Source of the DNA: JAZDIT01 sp043804755
Lineage (GTDB): Bacteria > Patescibacteriota > Minisyncoccia > Minisyncoccales > JAQTPW01
Length of the DNA stretch: 6,971 nt
NCBI GenBank assembly: GCA_043804755.1
Contig: JAZDIT010000005.1
Coordinates: forward strand, 1 to 6,971
Direction: 5' to 3'
Shown: piece after piece, positions 1 to 3,595 of the stretch
Position numbering within the stretch: the stretch's first letter is position 1
Layout: each line of letters begins with the position of its first letter
Notes under the pieces: model-generated
What the model was told of the DNA's origin: nothing
Databases searched by the model: none
The model's input: the letters and a program-made list of their open reading frames with translations, nothing else
Made by a program: the position numbers and the translations under genes

Positions 1-504
1 ATCCTGGTATTTGGTTTCTCTGTGTCCGCATGAATCATACCAATATGAATCTCCGTTATAACATCTCTTTTCGTAATGCGACGTGCAATCTGGCTCTGTT
101 ATACACCCTCCTGCCTGACAAATTTGTCCTGCTCCGCAGGACTGGGAATTAGACCAAGTTCTGCACTCATCATATTCAAAATAACCGCAGGTCTGAAAAT
201 GAGTGGAATCAGAACACTGGGTTTCCCCATAAGGGGCACATTCATCCGAACAATACGTCTCTTCCTCTACACACTCTCCTGACTGGCAGGTTTGTCCTGC
301 GCCGCAGGATTGGGCATCAGACCAGGTTCTGCAACCATCATATTCAAAATAACCACAGGTCTGAAAATGGGTTGAATCAGCACACTGGGTTTCCCCGTAA
401 GGGGCGCAGGTGTCGGAGCAATATGCCTGAGCCGAATTGAAATTCGGCAGGAATAAAACAAAACCGACCAAAACGAACGGTAAAATTCTTATAATTTTGT
501 TCAT
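1..504 (-). CDS. Secreted Cys-rich tandem-repeat protein (C-terminus cut by window edge)
   Basis: The reading frame starts at ATG 504-502 and stays open for 168 codons to the window edge, so the C-terminus is missing. Residues 1-27 form a signal peptide: a short basic start (MNKIIR), a hydrophobic core, then an Ala-X-Ala site (A-Q-A) before Tyr28. Residues 28-83 and 84-139 are two 56-residue repeats, 44/56 identical, each with eight cysteines at repeat positions 2, 6, 14, 23, 31, 40, 46 and 51. A more diverged Cys-containing segment starts near residue 140. Each repeat ends in a C-G-x-G-Q-x-C-x-x-G-x-C pattern common in small disulfide-rich extracellular modules. The protein is therefore probably exported and disulfide-stabilised on the surface; adhesion or binding is a guess and the ligand is unknown. 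It has no Shine-Dalgarno site, but a perfect promoter lies upstream at 588-616. I do not recognise a named family. Confidence 0.85.
   Translation of the reverse strand, partial: MNKIIRILPFVLVGFVLFLPNFNSAQAYCSDTCAPYGETQCADSTHFQTCGYFEYDGCRTWSDAQSCGAGQTCQSGECVEEETYCSDECAPYGETQCSDSTHFQTCGYFEYDECRTWSNSQSCGAGQICQAGGCITEPDCTSHYEKRCYNGDSYWYDSCGHRETKYQD
88..423 (-). repeat. Two tandem 168-bp in-frame repeats encoding 8-Cys modules
   Basis: Positions 256-423 and 88-255 are adjacent 168-bp units in the same frame. By hand alignment they match at 133/168 bases and 44/56 residues with no gaps. All eight cysteines are conserved. Differences cluster in the last four codons, the inter-module linker. The high DNA identity indicates an internal duplication, and the reading frame is preserved by selection. 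Confidence 0.9.
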
Positions 505-587
505 GTTTTTTATTTTTTAATTCGATGTTTAATGCTAAACCTTGTTTATTACTTTTTTATTACAATTTAATGTTTGTATAATTACTT

Positions 588-616
588 ATTATATAATATA
601 TAAATATATTTGTCAA
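588..616 (-). promoter_or_regulatory. Perfect sigma-70-type promoter for the Cys-rich protein gene
   Basis: On the minus strand TTGACA (616-611) is followed by exactly 17 bases and then TATAAT (593-588), matching both consensus hexamers 12/12. The predicted start is near 581, giving a 5' leader of about 77 bases. That leader is AT-rich, has no Shine-Dalgarno site and holds a small perfect inverted repeat (GTTTA/TAAAC, 527-540). The setting in an intergenic AT-rich tract, with the hexamers pointing at the start codon, supports a real and strong promoter. Confidence 0.75.
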
Positions 617-634
617 TATCAGAAGATAATAAGT

Positions 635-674
635 GAGGGGGGCGGGTCTGTCTTGACAGACTCGTATCCCCCTC
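635..674 (-). terminator. Possible hairpin terminator after the Thr/Pro-rich stalk gene
   Basis: Two nested perfect stems are present: outer 635-641 with 668-674 (7 bp, G/C-rich) and inner 646-652 with 655-661 (GTCTGTC/GACAGAC). The structure begins 17 bases past the stop codon of the 692-1426 gene and lies upstream of the next promoter, the usual place for a terminator. It lacks a clean U-tract on the minus strand (the following sequence is ACTTATTATCTT), so it may be an imperfect terminator or a 3'-end stabilising hairpin. Confidence 0.4.
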
Positions 675-691
675 CTGTTTGGGTCGCGTCG

Positions 692-1426
692 CTAAATCGT
701 TACAGTCTTGATCTGGAGCGCAAGAGCGGCACCTACTTCCCGTTCCACTTTCGTGGAGGGGTTGTAGATCCATGTCCGCACTGGGTCTCCGACCTTTTCA
801 CAGGTCAGATATATGACCCAAGTCGTACCATCGGATAAAGTTGCCTTGCCGATGGCGATGTTCGCATCGGCAGCATTGGCTTTCCGGATGACATCATTGA
901 TTGATCCTTGGCCTATAAAACTTTCCATATAGGAATGTTTGTACAGGTCAAGTTTCTCTTTCTGAACATCGCGGAGAGCGTTGGGCACTAAACCGGCCGC
1001 TGGCTCCTTGGCGGAACCGCCAAGATAGAACATGACCTCGTTCCAGGTCATGACTTTAGTGGCGGCTGCAGGTGCCGGCGATATCGATGTCGGCGGTTGC
1101 GTGGTCGTTTTCGGTGGTTCAGTGACCGTTGGGCCTAGCTGTGTTACCGTAGTAGTGGTCCCAGGTTGTGTCACGGTGGTCCCGGGCGGGACCGATGTTA
1201 CCGTAACAGTGCTTCCGGGCGCCGTGGTGGTTAGTGTCTGGGTAACCGTAGGCCCGGGCGTTGCGGCCGGTGCCGGTTCGCAGGAATTTGCCCACAGGCA
1301 AATCAGGAACACGATGAGCACGAACAACGGTATACCGATGACCAGCGACCAAAACAACCACCCCCACTTCTTCCAGAATGCATGCCATCTTGCCTTTTCC
1401 TCCGGGGTCATGGAAAAGATTTTCAT
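692..1426 (-). CDS. Membrane-anchored protein with Thr/Pro-rich stalk and unknown C-terminal domain
   Basis: This encodes 244 residues. Residues 1-22 are a charged, Trp-rich cytoplasmic segment and 23-47 a single membrane helix. Residues about 51-123 are a low-complexity Thr/Pro/Val stalk with repeated TVT and TTT units. Residues 124-244 form a compact soluble domain containing W128, W203, W219 and C209. The likely topology is N-in/C-out, with the stalk lifting the domain off the membrane. C49 follows A-N-S, a poor lipobox and too far from the N-terminus, so a lipoprotein is unlikely. The ATG at 1426 is fixed by a perfect Shine-Dalgarno site. The gene stands out in base composition: sampled 60-base lines are 57-67% G+C, against about 40-48% in neighbouring genes. 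Such stalks occur widely (for example in Chloroflexi and Gram-positives), so transfer is plausible. I do not recognise the C-terminal domain, so no function is assigned. Confidence 0.85.
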   Translation of the reverse strand: MKIFSMTPEEKARWHAFWKKWGWLFWSLVIGIPLFVLIVFLICLWANSCEPAPAATPGPTVTQTLTTTAPGSTVTVTSVPPGTTVTQPGTTTTVTQLGPTVTEPPKTTTQPPTSISPAPAAATKVMTWNEVMFYLGGSAKEPAAGLVPNALRDVQKEKLDLYKHSYMESFIGQGSINDVIRKANAADANIAIGKATLSDGTTWVIYLTCEKVGDPVRTWIYNPSTKVEREVGAALALQIKTVTI

Positions 1427-1430
1427 TATA

Positions 1431-1438
1431 ACCTCCTT
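1431..1438 (-). promoter_or_regulatory. Perfect Shine-Dalgarno site (AAGGAGGT)
   Basis: The minus strand reads GTAAGGAGGT-TATA-ATG, with GGAGG five bases from the start codon. It fixes M1 rather than M6 as the start of the 692-1426 gene. It is the only strong ribosome binding site in the window. Confidence 0.85.
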
Positions 1439-1512
1439 ACCTTTCTGAAATCGACCCTATTAAATTTTGGATACCCTCCCGTTTTTGTACAGCGACGCTA
1501 ACCTATGGCTTA

Positions 1513-1540
1513 ATCTTACAATGTTTTACAAATTTGTCAA
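1513..1540 (-). promoter_or_regulatory. Likely promoter for the Thr/Pro-rich stalk gene
   Basis: TTGACA (1540-1535) is followed by 16 bases and TAAGAT (1518-1513), a perfect -35 with a 4/6 -10. Transcription would start near 1506, giving a leader of about 80 bases that ends in the strong Shine-Dalgarno site. A perfect short palindrome, AGCG-A-CGCT (1491-1499), sits just downstream of the predicted start and could be an operator, though it is too short to be sure. Confidence 0.45.
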
Positions 1541-1607
1541 GTATAAAATAATGAACAACTGGGGAACTAAAAAAACTTGGCAATCCATATTTCAAATTTT
1601 GATGGAG

Positions 1608-2213
1608 TTATATCTTGACTGCTTCCACGGCAATTCTCCTTGAATCGGTGCCGGGAGGCCAGCAGGAAACCAAAACGAGAACATTGGAACTGTTCGAATC
1701 GCTCTGAGGTATTGCATCCCCCTTGTTCAGAAATATCGTTCTCGTCACGGAATAATCAAATTCTTTTCCGTCATAATTTACGGTGATTTTGTCCCCTGCT
1801 TTCAATTCGCTGATTTTGCTGAAAACCCAGTCATATTTTATTTTAGGCCAGTTGGCCGGAGCGGAATGCCCCAGGATCACGGTCTGCCCTTTTTGGCCGG
1901 GCAAAACCGAAGTCGGATAAAGAACAACGCCGGTATCCAGCGCACCATAGATGGTGACATCGTTCAATTTTTTGTCCACGATAAAGGGAGCTGTGATCCC
2001 GATTGCCGGAATTTCTATGCTGTCCCCTTTCTCAATTGCATCAGCAGTTGTTGACGCAGTTTCTTCCCCGCTTACTTTTTGTGAAAGATCAGAAGCGTAT
2101 CTTGAAACCGCCCTGTAATTGAAAATCCAGGAGATCTCACTCCAGTTTATAACGAGAAAAGATAAAAAGAATATTAAAACAAAATACTTTATAAGTTTCT
2201 TAAATTCATTCAT
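1608..2213 (-). CDS. Sortase (membrane-anchored cysteine transpeptidase, class D/E-like)
   Basis: This encodes 201 residues. Residues 9-24 are an N-terminal signal-anchor helix and the catalytic domain spans about 65-201. The sortase signature is complete: catalytic His116 in VILGHSAP, catalytic Cys184 in the final strand (VLVLVSC), and Arg192 or Arg193 in the following RRIAVEA. The opening IEIPAIGITAPF and the mid-domain GDKITVNYDGKEFDYSV are also typical. Sortases cleave a C-terminal sorting signal (LPXTG or a variant) on exported proteins and join them to a cell-wall amine or to a pilin. The short length and the serine before the cysteine (usual motif TLxTC) fit class D/E-like enzymes, but the subclass is not certain. 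No Shine-Dalgarno site precedes ATG 2213. No protein in the window has an obvious LPXTG tail; the substrate may be the truncated neighbour at 1-504 or lie elsewhere. A short remnant copy of the gene's start lies upstream (2307-2360). Confidence 0.95.
   Translation of the reverse strand: MNEFKKLIKYFVLIFFLSFLVINWSEISWIFNYRAVSRYASDLSQKVSGEETASTTADAIEKGDSIEIPAIGITAPFIVDKKLNDVTIYGALDTGVVLYPTSVLPGQKGQTVILGHSAPANWPKIKYDWVFSKISELKAGDKITVNYDGKEFDYSVTRTIFLNKGDAIPQSDSNSSNVLVLVSCWPPGTDSRRIAVEAVKI
2172..2189. repeat. 18-bp direct repeat, copy 1 (inside sortase start)
   Basis: TATTAAAACAAAATACTT occurs exactly here and again at 2316-2333, 144 bp away. Similarity continues for about eight more bases to the right with two mismatches. 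This copy encodes part of the sortase N-terminal helix (KYFVLI). Confidence 0.85.
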
Positions 2214-2221
2214 AAATTTGC

Positions 2222-2249
2222 GTTATAGCGAGACAGTATTTCAAAACAA
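2222..2249 (-). promoter_or_regulatory. Weak candidate promoter for the sortase gene
   Basis: TATAAC (2227-2222, 5/6 match) lies eight bases before ATG 2213, with TTGTTT (2249-2244, 3/6 match) 16 bases upstream. If used, transcription starts at about 2215 and the mRNA is nearly leaderless, which would explain the absent Shine-Dalgarno site. Read-through from the CAP gene is the alternative. Confidence 0.25.
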
Positions 2250-2289
2250 GACAGTCGACGAGGGGAACGTGCTCTCTGAAGAAATACTG
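2234..2289. repeat. 9-bp perfect inverted repeat between CAP and sortase genes
   Basis: CAGTATTTC (2234-2242) and GAAATACTG (2281-2289) are perfect reverse complements separated by 38 bases. The enclosed sequence is more G/C-rich than its surroundings. It could be the stem of a large RNA hairpin in a CAP-sortase transcript or a pair of protein-binding half-sites. It is not a standard terminator because no T-run follows. Confidence 0.6.
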
Positions 2290-2306
2290 CCGAGCGGGTT
2301 CAATCA

Positions 2307-2360
2307 CTAATGAATTATTAAAACAAAATACTTCAAAAGTTTTTTCACTTCGTTTGGCAT
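2307..2360 (-). pseudogene. Truncated copy of the sortase N-terminus (duplication remnant or leader peptide)
   Basis: On the minus strand ATG 2360-2358 opens a 17-codon frame, MPNEVKKLLKYFVLIIH, ending at TAG 2309-2307. The sortase begins MNEFKKLIKYFVLIFF. Aligned from the shared Asn-Glu, 11 of 14 residues are identical and the rest conservative, and the DNA shares an exact 18-bp stretch. Beyond the TAG the similarity fades, so only the start of a second sortase gene survives. The simplest reading is a decayed tandem duplicate. A short translated leader is the alternative. The frame begins 8 bases after the CAP stop codon and ends 93 bases before the sortase start. Confidence 0.55.
2316..2333. 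repeat. 18-bp direct repeat, copy 2 (upstream of sortase)
   Basis: This is an exact match to 2172-2189, lying in the intergenic region and in the same reading frame of the remnant ORF as in the sortase. It is the DNA-level support for the duplication. Confidence 0.85.
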
Positions 2361-2368
2361 TTTTGAGA

Positions 2369-3457
2369 TTAATTGATGCTAAAATTGTGAGGAATGCTTT
2401 GTATTATCACCCCTTTGTCGATGAAAAGCAGGATTACCAAAATGGCGCAAAAAACCAGAGTTTTCAGAAAAATATCCGCGTATTGGATTTCATACGCATT
2501 ATAGACAAAAATATCAAACAAAACGGTGGTTGCCAGTAAAATGATTATGAAAAGCAGAGATCCGTAAAGAATTTTCTGAAGCAATTCGTAATAATCGGAA
2601 GACATGAACGAAAGAACACTGAGGGCAAAGCTTTTTTCTTTTCCAGTTTCAGTAACGCGGAAAGCGGATAAAACTTCCTTTGGAGTTTCCGTTTGTGTAA
2701 TAACTGTCGATTCTGTCTCTGTTGCGGTCTCCGTTTGCGCCACCTGGGTTGGCTTGCCCTGAGTCGCATCGAAGGACGATGCGGTTTCGGTTTCAACGGC
2801 GACTCCGGCAGTTTCTTGCGGCAGAGTTTCTTCTTCGACAGGCTGAACTTGAGGTATCTCGGTTGTCTGTACTGAAACACTTCTATATCTCGGAGAGCCG
2901 AAAAGCTGGACAACCACGGTGGTTTCCCTGCCCTGGTATTCCCCTGTCATCACGGCCAATCCTATTTCATTGTAATTCTGGTTCAGAAGATTTTCCCTGT
3001 GAGAAGGAGAATCCAGCCATGCCTGATTCACTTCTCCGGAATCTATAAATCCAATGGCAAGATTTTCTCCCGCAAACCTGTAGTTATACCCTATTGTGTC
3101 AAACCAATGCCAGGGGCTTATTCCTGCCGGGCTGGTATGGGCAAAATAATCGTTCTCAATCATATCCTGCGCCTTCATCTGCGCGGCCTGATTTAAAGCC
3201 AAACTCTCCTGCAGGGGCTGAAATCCCAAAGATTGTCGCGATTCGTTTGACAGTTCCAAAAGCGCGGTTTTCGTCACATCCGCAAAAAATCCGCTTCCCG
3301 GAAAATAAGCAAAAAATGGAATAACCGCAATTTTCAGAAACAGAAGCAAAACGGCATAAAAATACAAAAACTTCGTCTCCAAAAATTTGGGCTTGTATTT
3401 GTTTTCTTCTGACGGCAAAAACCAGTATTTTATGTTGTAGATCGATTTATCCAGCAT
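2369..3457 (-). CDS. CAP/SCP-domain (CRISP/Antigen 5/PR-1) membrane protein
   Basis: This encodes 362 residues. Residues 30-52 are a membrane helix. Residues about 62-190 are a CAP domain with its recognisable motifs: YFAHTSPAGISPWHWF (His107), GENLAIGF (Glu131), AWLDSPSHRENLL (His153, Glu155), then NEIGLAV and the VVVQLFG strand. The two His and two Glu expected to line the CAP cavity are present. Residues about 196-265 are a Thr/Glu/Gln/Pro-rich linker, followed by two more hydrophobic helices at about 296-319 and 328-352. The CAP domain should face outside the membrane, tethered at both ends. Bacterial CAP proteins (YkwD-like) are extracellular with mostly unknown ligands, so no reaction is claimed. 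The ATG at 3457 is the only Met before residue 94, and the membrane helix needs it. No Shine-Dalgarno site exists; an upstream promoter predicts a leaderless transcript. The sortase follows 155 bp downstream on the same strand. Confidence 0.93.
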   Translation of the reverse strand: MLDKSIYNIKYWFLPSEENKYKPKFLETKFLYFYAVLLLFLKIAVIPFFAYFPGSGFFADVTKTALLELSNESRQSLGFQPLQESLALNQAAQMKAQDMIENDYFAHTSPAGISPWHWFDTIGYNYRFAGENLAIGFIDSGEVNQAWLDSPSHRENLLNQNYNEIGLAVMTGEYQGRETTVVVQLFGSPRYRSVSVQTTEIPQVQPVEEETLPQETAGVAVETETASSFDATQGKPTQVAQTETATETESTVITQTETPKEVLSAFRVTETGKEKSFALSVLSFMSSDYYELLQKILYGSLLFIIILLATTVLFDIFVYNAYEIQYADIFLKTLVFCAILVILLFIDKGVIIQSIPHNFSIN

Positions 3458-3464
3458 ATGCCTG

Positions 3465-3493
3465 ATTATAACATATTTTTAACTATTAGTCAA
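3465..3493 (-). promoter_or_regulatory. Strong extended -10 promoter for the CAP gene, predicting a leaderless mRNA
   Basis: TTGACT (3493-3488, 5/6) is followed by 17 bases and TATAAT (3470-3465, 6/6). The -10 is preceded by TGT, the extended -10 TGn element. Counting from the -10, position +1 falls at about 3458, one base from the A of the ATG at 3457-3455. There is no room for a Shine-Dalgarno site. Confidence 0.75.
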
Positions 3494-3544
3494 ATCTCTC
3501 ACATCATACTGAATCAGATGGTCTTTTGATGATGGACTGGAATT

Positions 3545-3573
3545 TTGATAAGATTAATTAACACTTATATTAT
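3545..3573 (+). promoter_or_regulatory. Promoter for the PP2C-like/beta-propeller gene
   Basis: TTGATA (3545-3550, 5/6) is followed by 17 bases and TATTAT (3568-3573, 5/6). Start is predicted near 3580, leaving a 16-base leader without a Shine-Dalgarno site before ATG 3596. It diverges from the CAP promoter; the two -35 elements are about 50 bp apart. Confidence 0.6.
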
Positions 3574-3595
3574 ATCATGAAGTTGATATACAAGA

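Noticed and set aside
542..838. 98-codon plus-strand frame over the intergenic region
   Set aside because: It covers the consensus promoter, the nested hairpin and the 3' end of the stalk gene, and its protein has no coherent pattern.
1032..1448. 138-codon open frame on the plus strand, Val/Gly-rich
   Set aside because: It is antisense to the stalk gene and its Val-rich content is the mirror of the Thr/Pro codons. It has no ribosome site, and the minus-strand gene has a perfect one.
1569..1605. Possible terminator after the sortase: TCCAT/ATGGA stem and a T7 run on the minus strand
   Set aside because: The stem is only 5 bp and A/T-rich, and the T-run starts eight bases beyond it, so it is too weak to call.
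2261..2310. tRNA-like GGTTCAATC string on the plus strand
   Set aside because: It resembles a T-loop, but no matching T-stem, acceptor stem or anticodon arm could be built around it.
2820..2840. LPQETAG in the CAP protein as a sortase signal
   Set aside because: It has an extra residue compared with LPXTG, lies in the middle of a linker and is not followed directly by a hydrophobic tail.
3502..3534. CATCAT/ATGATG inverted repeat between the divergent promoters
   Set aside because: The arms are six bases, 21 apart, in low-complexity sequence; this is expected by chance, although the position would suit an operator.
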